This document shows positions 1 through 7,317 of a DNA stretch of 64,000 bases, in pieces. This DNA comes from Sphingopyxis solisilvae (GTDB taxonomy: Bacteria; Pseudomonadota; Alphaproteobacteria; Sphingomonadales; Sphingomonadaceae), in assembly GCF_015475875.1 (NCBI RefSeq), contig NZ_JADKYM010000001.1, forward strand, positions 334,596 through 398,595, in the 5' to 3' direction. A program made the translations under genes and the position numbers. Numbering within the stretch: position 1 is the first letter of the stretch; the number at the start of each line of letters is the position of its first letter. Under the pieces are notes generated by a model that ran no database searches, had not been told where the DNA came from, and worked only from the letters and a program-made list of their open reading frames with translations.

Positions 1-1415
1 CACTATTCAACCGGTCCCAGCTGTTGCAGCTCCAGTTCAATGGAGCGCTCTACCTCGGCTCGCTGTTGCTGCTGGCGCTTGCGGTGGTTGCCGCCATCGT
101 CGTCGCAGACCGGATCGTTCGGCCTTTGGGAACCTTGATCGGGGCGACGCGCACGGCTGCAGGCGGCGATCTTTCGGTGCGCGTGACGCCGCCCGTGCGC
201 GACGATGAAATTTCGGTGCTGACCCGCGCCTTCAATCGCATGACCGAACAGTTGCAGGGTCAGACCGGCACGCTGGTCAGCGTCAACGAGCAGCTGGAGG
301 CACGGCGCAGTTTTATCGAAGCGGTGCTGAGCGGCGTGTCGTCTGCGGTCGTATCGGTCGATCGCGACCACCGCATCCAGCTCGCCAATGCGGCGGCTGA
401 GCGGTTGATCGGCCAGTCGGTTGACAGTCTGACCGGGCGCCCGCTGTCGGAGGTCGCGCCCGAACTGGCGCAACTGCTGAACGGCGAGGGACGCGAGGCG
501 ATCGTTCAGCTCGCGCGCGCCAACGCCGAACCCGCGACGCTTGCCGCCAAGGCGGTGGCGCAGGGTGACGGTTTTGTACTGAGTTTTGAAGATATTACCC
601 AGCAGTTGCTCGACCAGCGCCGCGCCGCCTGGTCCGACGTTGCGCGGCGGATCGCACACGAAATCAAAAACCCGCTGACCCCGATCCAGCTCGCCGCCGA
701 ACGCCTCCAACGCCGTTTCGGCGACAAGGTCGAAGGCGACGCCGCGACGTTCAAGAAACTGACCGACACCGTTATTCGTCAGGTTCACGATATGCGGCGG
801 ATGGTCGACGAATTTTCCAGCTTTGCACGGATGCCCAAGCCGACTTTCGGGGTCGAGGATGTTCGCGACATCCTGCGCCAGTCGGTATTCCTGTTCGAGG
901 TCGCAAGACCCGACATCCAATTCGCTGTAACCACGCCCGACCGGCTCGAACCGCTGGTCTGCGACCGGCGCCTGTTGTCGCAAGCGATGACGAACATTGT
1001 AAAAAATGCGGTTGAAGCGATTGAAGAAAAGCAAAAAAATACCGATGATGAAAATGTCGGCCATATCGACGCAACGATCGAAGTCGGCGAGGAGAGCGAA
1101 CTGGTCATCACCGTTGTCGACGACGGCATCGGGTTGCCGCAGGCGCGCGATGCGATCGCCGAGCCTTATATGACGACGCGGCAAGGCGGTACCGGTCTGG
1201 GCCTCGCCATCGTCAAAAAGATCGTCGAGCAACATTATGGGGAACTGGAATTTTTCGATAATCCGGCGGGGCAGGGGACGTGCGTCAGGCTGACGCTGCA
1301 CCCCGACCGCCTGCGCGCATTGGCCGGCACGGGTGAGGAAACGAGCACTGCGCGGGCAGAATCGGTTCCGGGGCGGCTCCGCAACCGGCAGGACAGAGAA
1401 GATTATGGCGCTTGA
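1..1415 (+). CDS. ntrY: Nitrogen regulation sensor histidine kinase NtrY (5' end outside window)
   Basis: C-terminal 470 residues of the membrane sensor kinase that phosphorylates NtrX in the alphaproteobacterial NtrYX system. The reading frame is open to base 3, so the start and most of the periplasmic region lie upstream of the window. In order, the visible part has the end of a transmembrane segment (LALAVVAAIVVADRI), a HAMP linker, a PAS domain (around VVSVDRDHRIQLANAAAERL), the H-box RRIAHEIKNPLTPI with the phospho-acceptor His, an N-box NIVKNAVEAIEE, and ATP-binding G-boxes DDGIGLP and GGTGLGLAIVKK. It overlaps ntrX by 11 bases, so the two are translationally coupled. Family assignment is secure from domain order plus the ntrX neighbour. 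Confidence 0.95.
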   Translation, partial: LFNRSQLLQLQFNGALYLGSLLLLALAVVAAIVVADRIVRPLGTLIGATRTAAGGDLSVRVTPPVRDDEISVLTRAFNRMTEQLQGQTGTLVSVNEQLEARRSFIEAVLSGVSSAVVSVDRDHRIQLANAAAERLIGQSVDSLTGRPLSEVAPELAQLLNGEGREAIVQLARANAEPATLAAKAVAQGDGFVLSFEDITQQLLDQRRAAWSDVARRIAHEIKNPLTPIQLAAERLQRRFGDKVEGDAATFKKLTDTVIRQVHDMRRMVDEFSSFARMPKPTFGVEDVRDILRQSVFLFEVARPDIQFAVTTPDRLEPLVCDRRLLSQAMTNIVKNAVEAIEEKQKNTDDENVGHIDATIEVGEESELVITVVDDGIGLPQARDAIAEPYMTTRQGGTGLGLAIVKKIVEQHYGELEFFDNPAGQGTCVRLTLHPDRLRALAGTGEETSTARAESVPGRLRNRQDREDYGA

Positions 1416-2784
1416 TATTCTGATCGTCGATGACGAACGCGACATTTGCGACCTCGTCGCCGGCGTCATGGAAGACGAAGGTTATGAGGCGCGCACCGCC
1501 TCCGACAGCGATTCGGCACTCGAAGCTATCCGCCAGCGGCGCCCGTCGCTCGCGCTGATCGACGTCTGGCTTCAGGGTTCGCGGCTCGACGGGTTGGGGT
1601 TGGTCGAGGCGATCAAGGCGTTCGATCCGACAATACCGATTATCGTGATTTCCGGCCACGGCGGACTCGACACGGCCGTCGCGGCAATCCGGCGCGGTGC
1701 ATTCGACTTCATCGAAAAGCCGTTCGAGGCGTCGCGCCTGCTGCATCTGGTCGCGCGTGCGACCGAGAATGAGCGGCTGAAGTTCGAATATGAGCAATTG
1801 CGTGAGAAGGCGGGGCCGTCGGACGAACTGACGGGGACCAGCGCGGCGATCAACAATGTCCGCGCGACGCTCAAGCGCGTTGCGGGGACCGGCAGCCGGG
1901 TACTGATCACCGGCGCCGCGGGGGTCGGCAAAGAGGTCGCCGCGCGCGTCCTGCACGGCTGGAGCGGACGTCACAGTGCCCCGTTCCGGGTCATCTCGTC
2001 GGCGCGAATGGATCCGGAGACGGTCGAAACCGAACTTTTCGGTTCGGAAGCGGACGACGGCGCGATCCGCGTCGGACTGCTCGAACAGGCGCACGGTGGC
2101 ACGCTTTTCCTCGACGAAGTGGCGGACATGCCGCTGACCACGCAGGGCAAGATCCTGCGCGTCCTGACCGACCAGAGCTTTACCCGCGTCGGCGGCCGCA
2201 CGATGATTCGCGTCGATGTGCGGATCATTTCGGGCTCGGCGCGCGATCTGATGGCCGAAATCGCCGATGGCCGCTTTCGCGAAGATCTCTATTACCGGCT
2301 CAATGTCGTGCCGGTCCATATCCCGCCGCTCCGCGAGCGCCGCGACGACATCGCCAGCCTGTGCGACCATTATGTTCGGCGCTACGCCGCCGACCGCCGC
2401 GTGCAACCTCCCGAGATCAGCGCTGAGGCGATGGCGGCGCTGCAGGCGCATGAATGGCCAGGCAATGTCCGCGAATTGCGCAATGTGATCGAACGCGTGA
2501 TGATCCTCGCACCCAGCGACCGGCTGGCGCGCATCGACGCCGACATGTTGCCCGGCGAGCTCGTAAGGGGCGGCACCGATATTCTGCCCAATTCAGAATC
2601 GATCACCGCGATCCCGCTGAAAGAGGCGCGCGAGAATTTCGAGCGCGAATATCTGCGAATCCAGATCAACCGCTTTTCTGGCAACATCTCGCGCACCGCG
2701 GCGTTCATCGGCATGGAGCGATCGGCGCTTCACCGTAAGCTGAAACTATTGGGGCTGACCGAGAGTTCGGAGGGGGAAGGGTAA
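1405..2784 (+). CDS. ntrX: Response regulator NtrX, AAA+ type without a GAFTGA loop
   Basis: 459-residue partner regulator of NtrY. ATG 1405 follows GGACAGAGAA and begins MALDILIVDDE, the usual receiver start. The receiver domain has acidic D9/D10, phospho-acceptor D53 (ALIDVWLQG) and a KPF signature. The AAA+ domain has Walker A GAAGVGKE, Walker B GGTLFLDEVADMP and the R-finger region FREDLYYRLNVVPV. The C-terminal Fis-type helix-turn-helix lies around SRTAAFIGMERSALHRKLK. After ELFG, where sigma54 activators carry GAFTGA, the sequence is SEADDGAIRVGLLEQA, so the sigma54-contact loop is absent and Walker A is also atypical. This suggests direct DNA-binding control rather than classical sigma54 activation. 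Confidence 0.93.
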   Translation: MALDILIVDDERDICDLVAGVMEDEGYEARTASDSDSALEAIRQRRPSLALIDVWLQGSRLDGLGLVEAIKAFDPTIPIIVISGHGGLDTAVAAIRRGAFDFIEKPFEASRLLHLVARATENERLKFEYEQLREKAGPSDELTGTSAAINNVRATLKRVAGTGSRVLITGAAGVGKEVAARVLHGWSGRHSAPFRVISSARMDPETVETELFGSEADDGAIRVGLLEQAHGGTLFLDEVADMPLTTQGKILRVLTDQSFTRVGGRTMIRVDVRIISGSARDLMAEIADGRFREDLYYRLNVVPVHIPPLRERRDDIASLCDHYVRRYAADRRVQPPEISAEAMAALQAHEWPGNVRELRNVIERVMILAPSDRLARIDADMLPGELVRGGTDILPNSESITAIPLKEARENFEREYLRIQINRFSGNISRTAAFIGMERSALHRKLKLLGLTESSEGEG

Positions 2785-2890
2785 GGCTTTGCGCTAGACG
2801 TGCCGCACGCTTTGCCGCATATTGAGGGCGTCACGACGAATTTCGGAGCCGGAAAAACCGGTGCGTAACTGCGGCCCGGCCGCCAAAAAC

Positions 2891-2896
2891 AGGAGG
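2891..2896 (+). promoter_or_regulatory. Ribosome binding site of hfq that decides a GTG start
   Basis: AGGAGG lies 5 bases before GTG 2902, the codon that opens the Hfq frame. An ATG at 2900 overlaps it in another frame and codes for nothing Hfq-like, so GTG is the real start. Confidence 0.8.
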
Positions 2897-2901
2897 CAAA
2901 T

Positions 2902-3405
2902 GTGTCCGATAAGAACCAGAATCTCCAAGATATTTTTTTGAATGCTCTACGCAAGAGCAAAACGCCGGTGACGATGTTCCTCGTCAAGGGGGTCAAGCTT
3001 CAGGGTATCATCACCTGGTTTGACAATTTTTCGCTGCTGCTTCGCCGCGACGGCCAGTCGCAGCTCGTGTACAAGCACGCCATTTCGACGGTGATGCCGT
3101 CGCATGATTTTGACCTGTCGCTGCTCGGCGGCAATATGCGCGATGCGCCCGCGAGCAAGGGCAAGGCCTTGCAGGACGTCTTCCTCAACGCCGTCCGCCG
3201 CTCGGACGAATCGGTCACGATGTTTCTCGTCAACGGTGTGATGTTGCAGGGCGATATTGTTGCTTTCGACCTTTTCTGCATGCTCTTGGAGCGCGAGCGG
3301 CAGGTACAGCTGGTCTACAAACATGCGATCTCGACCGTGCAACCGAACGGCCCGATCAACCTCACCGATAACGGCGAGGGTGACGGCGAAGCGGACGACG
3401 CCTGA
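2902..3405 (+). CDS. hfq: RNA chaperone Hfq with two tandem Hfq domains
   Basis: 167-residue RNA chaperone for small-RNA/mRNA pairing; usual Hfq is about 75-100 residues with one Sm fold. Here two Sm domains occur in series. Domain 1 (about 5-66) has [18 protein letters not shown] and [10 protein letters not shown]. Domain 2 (about 88-148) has [18 protein letters not shown] and the same [10 protein letters not shown]. Both keep the proximal-face Gln-Asp, Phe and Lys-His residues and a basic rim (R17/K18; R99/R100). The distal-face positions differ: K29 and K32 in domain 1, N111 and M114 in domain 2. An acidic tail ([10 protein letters not shown]) ends the protein. GTG start with a strong AGGAGG. 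It lies between ntrX and hflX, the usual alphaproteobacterial place. By inference three chains would form the six-subunit ring. Tandem Hfq has been noted before in sphingomonads. Confidence 0.95.
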   Translation: MSDKNQNLQDIFLNALRKSKTPVTMFLVKGVKLQGIITWFDNFSLLLRRDGQSQLVYKHAISTVMPSHDFDLSLLGGNMRDAPASKGKALQDVFLNAVRRSDESVTMFLVNGVMLQGDIVAFDLFCMLLERERQVQLVYKHAISTVQPNGPINLTDNGEGDGEADDA

Positions 3406-3434
3406 TCGCCACGATTATCGACAGCCCGGAAGAG

Positions 3435-4754
3435 GTGACGCGCGGCGCGGCGGCGCTGATCGTCGTGCCCGAATGGCATAGCCAGCGGTTGCCGCGCGAC
3501 CTCGATGCGCGCGCGGAGGAGGCGCGCGGGCTCGCATTGGCGATCGGGCTGAACGTCGTGGCCGTCCACACGCTACGTCTGCGCCAAACGCGCGCCGCCA
3601 CCTTGCTCGGCGTCGGCCAGATCGAGGCGATCACCCCCGATATCGAGAAATTCGGCGTCCAGCTGGTGGTCGTCGACGCGGCGCTCAGTCCGATCCAGCA
3701 GCGCAATCTCGAAACCGCCTTTGGTACCAAGGTGATCGACCGGACCGGCCTGATCCTGGAAATTTTCGGAGAGCGCGCGGCGACCGCCGAGGGGCGGTTG
3801 CAGGTCGAGCTGGCCCACCTCGATTATCAGGCGGGCCGCCTGGTGCGCAGCTGGACCCACCTCGAGCGCCAACGCGGCGGCTTCGGCTTCCTCGGCGGCC
3901 CCGGCGAAACGCAGATCGAGGCCGACCGGCGGATGATCCGTAACCGGATGGCGCGCATTCGCCGTAGCCTTGAAGATGCAAGGCGAACGCGGCAGCTTCA
4001 GCGCGCGAAACGACAGCGCGCGCCGTGGCCGGTGATCGCGCTGGTTGGCTATACCAACGCCGGTAAATCAACCTTTTTCAATCGCTTGACAGGAAGTGAC
4101 GTCATGGCGGAAGACCTGTTGTTCGCCACGCTCGACCCGACGATGCGCGAAATCCGCCTGCCAGGGATCGACAAGGCGATCCTCTCCGACACGGTCGGCT
4201 TTGTGTCCGACCTGCCCACCGAGTTGGTGGCGGCGTTTCGCGCCACGCTGGAGGAGGTGACGACTGCGGACCTGATCGTCCATGTCCGCGATATCGTCCA
4301 TCCGGACAGCGACGCCCAATATGACGACGTCAAGGCGATTTTAGACTCGTTGGGCGTCAACGGCCCGCAGGACGAGGGGGAAGGGGATGCGGCACCGGTT
4401 GTGGCGCAGATCGAAATCTGGAACAAGATCGATCTCGCCGACGATGAGCAGCGCGCGGTGATCGAGGAATTGGCGGCCCGCCGCGACGACGTGGCGGTAA
4501 CCTCCGCCGAGACAGGCGAGGGCGTGGAAGCCGCGCGGACGCTGATGGCGGCCCGGCTGACCGCACTCCACCAGGTGCAGCGAATCTATGTCGCTTATCA
4601 TGAAGGCGAAGCGGCGGCCTGGCTGCACGCCCGCGGCGAAGTGCTTGCCGACGAACCCGACGGCGACGGGCATGTCCTGACGGTCCGGCTCGACCCTGCC
4701 GACGCGGCGCGGTTTGCCCGGCAATGGCCTAGGAAACCGCCTCCGACGCCTTGA
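3435..4754 (+). CDS. hflX: GTPase HflX
   Basis: 439-residue ribosome-associated GTPase that splits stalled or stressed ribosomes. It has the N-terminal HflX glycine-rich domain (LLGVGQIEAI; RTGLILEIFGERA; LQVELAHLDYQ) and a G domain with G1 GYTNAGKS, G2/G3 ATLDPT and DTVGF, G4 NKID and G5 SAETGEG. It follows hfq in the same orientation, as in many Gram-negative bacteria. GTG 3435 has only a weak GGAAG nearby; the frame is open upstream to 3384, so a CTG at 3402 is a possible alternative start. The 3' end overlaps the convergent mazG by 26 bases. Confidence 0.95.
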   Translation: MTRGAAALIVVPEWHSQRLPRDLDARAEEARGLALAIGLNVVAVHTLRLRQTRAATLLGVGQIEAITPDIEKFGVQLVVVDAALSPIQQRNLETAFGTKVIDRTGLILEIFGERAATAEGRLQVELAHLDYQAGRLVRSWTHLERQRGGFGFLGGPGETQIEADRRMIRNRMARIRRSLEDARRTRQLQRAKRQRAPWPVIALVGYTNAGKSTFFNRLTGSDVMAEDLLFATLDPTMREIRLPGIDKAILSDTVGFVSDLPTELVAAFRATLEEVTTADLIVHVRDIVHPDSDAQYDDVKAILDSLGVNGPQDEGEGDAAPVVAQIEIWNKIDLADDEQRAVIEELAARRDDVAVTSAETGEGVEAARTLMAARLTALHQVQRIYVAYHEGEAAAWLHARGEVLADEPDGDGHVLTVRLDPADAARFARQWPRKPPPTP

Positions 4755-5499
4755 CCGCGAGCCAATGCGCTTCCTGCTCCTCCAGCGACAGGCCGGCCAG
4801 GCTCCCTCCCGCGCGATCCTCCATCGCCGCAAAACGGCGGACGAATTTCATATTGGCATCGCGCAGCGCGCCTTCGGCGTCGATCTTCAAATGGCGAGCG
4901 TAGTTGACGACCGCGAACAACAGGTCGCCGACCTCCTCGTGCCGGGCGGCGTCATCGGGTGCCGCCGTGACTTCAGCGATCTCCTCGGCGATCTTGGCGC
5001 GCGGACCGTCGGTGTTCGGCCAGTCGAAACCAACGCGCGCGGCGCGCGACTGCAATTTCTGCGCACGCAGCAGGGCGGGCAATGACTGTGCGACGCTCGC
5101 CAAGGCGCTTTTCGCCCCGTCCGCGGCCCGTTCGTCGGCCTTGATTTGTTCCCATTGTTGACGAACGTCGTCGGTCGTCTTGTCACCGAAAATATGCGGG
5201 TGGCGACGCTCCATCTTGTCGGCGATCGCCGTGGCGACGTCGTCGAAGCCGAACAAGCCTTCGTCGCGGGCAATCTGGCTGTGAAAGACGACCTGCAGCA
5301 ACAGGTCGCCAAGTTCGTCGCGAATGCCGGCCGGATCGCCGATGGCGATCGCGTCGGCGACCTCATAGGCTTCCTCGATCGTGTAGGGGACGATGCTGGC
5401 GAAATCCTGCGCCAGATCCCATTCGCATCCACCGTCGGGGTCACGGAGCCGAGCCATGATAGCGAGCAGGCGGTCGATGGGGGATTGCGGCGGGTTCAC
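4729..5499 (-). CDS. mazG: Nucleoside triphosphate pyrophosphohydrolase MazG
   Basis: 256-residue house-cleaning enzyme that hydrolyses (d)NTPs to NMP and PPi. It has two tandem MazG helical domains. The N-terminal one has CEWDLAQDF followed by the metal-binding motifs EEAYEVADAI and RDELGDLLLQVVFH. The C-terminal one has EEIAEV and HEEVGDLLFAVVN. Length matches full-length MazG. GTG start at 5499. Convergent with hflX. No MazEF-like toxin pair adjoins it, so it is read as the housekeeping enzyme. An AT-rich palindrome sits immediately upstream. Confidence 0.95.
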   Translation of the reverse strand: MNPPQSPIDRLLAIMARLRDPDGGCEWDLAQDFASIVPYTIEEAYEVADAIAIGDPAGIRDELGDLLLQVVFHSQIARDEGLFGFDDVATAIADKMERRHPHIFGDKTTDDVRQQWEQIKADERAADGAKSALASVAQSLPALLRAQKLQSRAARVGFDWPNTDGPRAKIAEEIAEVTAAPDDAARHEEVGDLLFAVVNYARHLKIDAEGALRDANMKFVRRFAAMEDRAGGSLAGLSLEEQEAHWLAVKASEAVS

Positions 5500-5515
5500 G
5501 ACAGCTATTTATCCG

Positions 5516-5529
5516 ATAATATATATTAT
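5516..5529. promoter_or_regulatory. AT-rich 14-bp palindrome upstream of mazG
   Basis: ATAATATATATTAT is a perfect palindrome 16 bases before the mazG start, inside a stretch (about 5503-5550) far richer in A and T than its surroundings. It may be the mazG promoter -10 region, an operator, or both. Only the palindrome is directly visible. Confidence 0.4.
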
Positions 5530-5589
5530 GTTAAATTATGAGTCTTATGCAGGGTGGGGGTGATCCCCCGGCAATTGCAGCAAGGCCGA

Positions 5590-5766
5590 TTACGTCACCA
5601 TCTGCCAGGTCCGGATAACCAGAAACACCAACCCAAAGATCGCCACCCACGCCAGCGCCATCTTGAACCAGTCCGCCATGGGCAATCGCCGCGCGAGCAA
5701 GGAGCTCAGCACCAGCGTAAAGGCACCGACGAACCACAGCAATTGAACCGTCGTGTCACCGCTCAT
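5590..5766 (-). CDS. 58-residue membrane peptide with two predicted helices
   Basis: Small gene starting ATG at 5766, overlapping the TGA stop of the MBL gene as ATGA, and ending TAA at 5590-5592. The peptide starts MSGDTTVQLLWFVGAF and has two hydrophobic segments, about residues 8-25 and 36-52, separated by a basic-proline turn (ARRLPM). This predicts a small inner-membrane hairpin. The overlap makes translational coupling to the MBL enzyme likely. It resembles, from memory only, the N-terminal membrane segment of sphingomonad retropepsin-like proteases, but there is no protease domain here. Function unknown. Confidence 0.72.
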   Translation of the reverse strand: MSGDTTVQLLWFVGAFTLVLSSLLARRLPMADWFKMALAWVAIFGLVFLVIRTWQMVT

Positions 5767-6527
5767 AATTGCACCTCCAGCCCGTCATAGCCCGGTTCGA
5801 CACCCGGCGGCAATTCGGCCGCCAGATCGTCATAATCCATCGTGTTGTCCATGTGGGTGATAATCGCGCGGGGATTGCCGCATTTTTCGAGCGCTTCCAA
5901 CGTCATCGCCAGATGCGGATGCGTCGGGTGCGGATAGCGGCGCAGCGCATCAATCACGAACAGGTCGACGCCTTGAAAAAAGTCCACCATTTCGTCCGTA
6001 AACTTCGAGAAATCAGTGGCATACCCAATTTTATGGACACCGTCGCTAAAGATCAGTCCGCTCGCTTTGATGGGACCGTGCGGCATTTCGATCGCAGAAA
6101 CCTCGATCGGCCCGATCGATTGGTGATCCAGCAAGTCGATTGGATCGACCAGTGCCGGATAACCGGCATTTCCGGCAAAGGCATAGGTGAACCGCCATTT
6201 GAGCGTGTCAAGCACATGGCCGCGGGCATAGGCGGGTACCAGCGAACCGCGCAGGTGCATGATTTGGCGCAAATCGTCGAGACCGTGGCAATGGTCGGCA
6301 TGCTCGTGCGTCCAGATGATGCCGTCGATGACGCCGACCCGGGCGTCGAGCAGCTGGAGCCGCATGTCGGGGCTGCTGTCGACGAGCAAGCGAAAGCCGC
6401 CGAGCGAGATCAGGATCGACGCGCGGCTGCGCAAATTGCGCGGATTGTCGGGGTCGCACTGCCCCCAGTCATTGCCGATGCGCGGAACGCCGGACGACGT
6501 CCCGCAGCCGAGAATACGGACCTTCAT
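5763..6527 (-). CDS. MBL-fold metallohydrolase, PhnP-like phosphodiesterase family
   Basis: 254-residue cytoplasmic metallo-beta-lactamase-fold hydrolase. It opens MKVRILGCGTSSGVP, the signature of the phosphoribosyl cyclic phosphodiesterase/PhnP-like branch. The metal site THEHADHCHG (HxHxDH) is at about residues 77-86, with further ligands in IEMPHGPIKASG, GYATDFS and the C-terminal ITHMDNTMDY. ATG 6527 is favoured; GTG 6533 is two codons upstream in frame. It lies between tatD and the 58-residue membrane peptide in a tight co-directional run, an arrangement I associate with alphaproteobacteria. Substrate unknown; a nucleotide or cyclic phosphodiester is likely. Confidence 0.88.
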   Translation of the reverse strand: MKVRILGCGTSSGVPRIGNDWGQCDPDNPRNLRSRASILISLGGFRLLVDSSPDMRLQLLDARVGVIDGIIWTHEHADHCHGLDDLRQIMHLRGSLVPAYARGHVLDTLKWRFTYAFAGNAGYPALVDPIDLLDHQSIGPIEVSAIEMPHGPIKASGLIFSDGVHKIGYATDFSKFTDEMVDFFQGVDLFVIDALRRYPHPTHPHLAMTLEALEKCGNPRAIITHMDNTMDYDDLAAELPPGVEPGYDGLEVQL

Positions 6528-6540
6528 GGACACGGTGACG

Positions 6541-7317
6541 TCACGGCGCCGCCTTGTCGAACAGCCGATAGAAGTTTTCGCTGGTCGCCGCCGCCAATGC
6601 GCCTTCGTCCTCGCCGCGAAGCGCGGCCAGGTAAGCCAGCGTATCGGCAACGAATGCCGGCTCTCCCGTCTTGCCGCGGTGCGGCACGGGCGCGAGAAAA
6701 GGGGAGTCGGTTTCGATCAGCAGCCGCGCTTGCGGCAGCCATTTCGCGGTCGCCTGCAGGTCGGCGGCGCTTTTGAACGTCACAATACCCGACAGTGATA
6801 TGAACAGACCAAGGTCGAGCGCCTTGCGCGCAAAGTCGTCGCTGGCGGTGAAGCAGTGGATGACCCCGGTAAAGGCCGCCCTCGCCATTTCCTCGCCGAG
6901 TATTGCCAGCGTATCGGCCTCGGCATCGCGGGTGTGGACGATGACCGGCAGCCCGGTGGCCTGCGACGCATGGATATGCCGACGAAAGCTGTCCTGTTGC
7001 CGCCCGCGGTCGCTCTTGTCGTAATAATAGTCGAGCCCCGTTTCACCGATGCCGACAACCCGCGGGTGCGCCGCGCGTTCGATCAGCTTGGCCGTATCGA
7101 CGTCGGGATGATGGTCGGCGTCGTGCGGATGGATCCCGACACTCGCCCACACATCCGAATTGGCTTCCGCGGCCGCGAGCACGTCGTCCCATTCGCTTTC
7201 GCGTGTGGCGATGTTGAGCATTGCGGTCACACCGCGCGCCCGCGCACGCCCCAGCACCTCATCCTGCTGCTCGGCCAACCCTTTGTAATTGAGGTGACAG
7301 TGCGAATCGACGAGCAT
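6541..7317 (-). CDS. tatD: TatD family metal-dependent hydrolase
   Basis: 258-residue TIM-barrel metal-dependent DNase/exonuclease-like hydrolase. Family motifs in order are MLVDSHCHLNY (HxH metal ligands), VGIHPHDAD, GIGETGLDYYYD, RRHIHASQATGLPVIVHTRDAE, GVIHCFTAS and LIETDSPFLAP. Its ATG shares one base with the metG TAA stop (TAATG), so it is coupled to metG. The metG-tatD pairing is common in bacteria. Confidence 0.95.
   Translation of the reverse strand: MLVDSHCHLNYKGLAEQQDEVLGRARARGVTAMLNIATRESEWDDVLAAAEANSDVWASVGIHPHDADHHPDVDTAKLIERAAHPRVVGIGETGLDYYYDKSDRGRQQDSFRRHIHASQATGLPVIVHTRDAEADTLAILGEEMARAAFTGVIHCFTASDDFARKALDLGLFISLSGIVTFKSAADLQATAKWLPQARLLIETDSPFLAPVPHRGKTGEPAFVADTLAYLAALRGEDEGALAAATSENFYRLFDKAAP

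Noticed and set aside
4729..5499. mazG as part of a MazEF toxin-antitoxin locus
   Set aside because: No mazE or mazF gene lies next to it; the two-domain length fits the housekeeping MazG.
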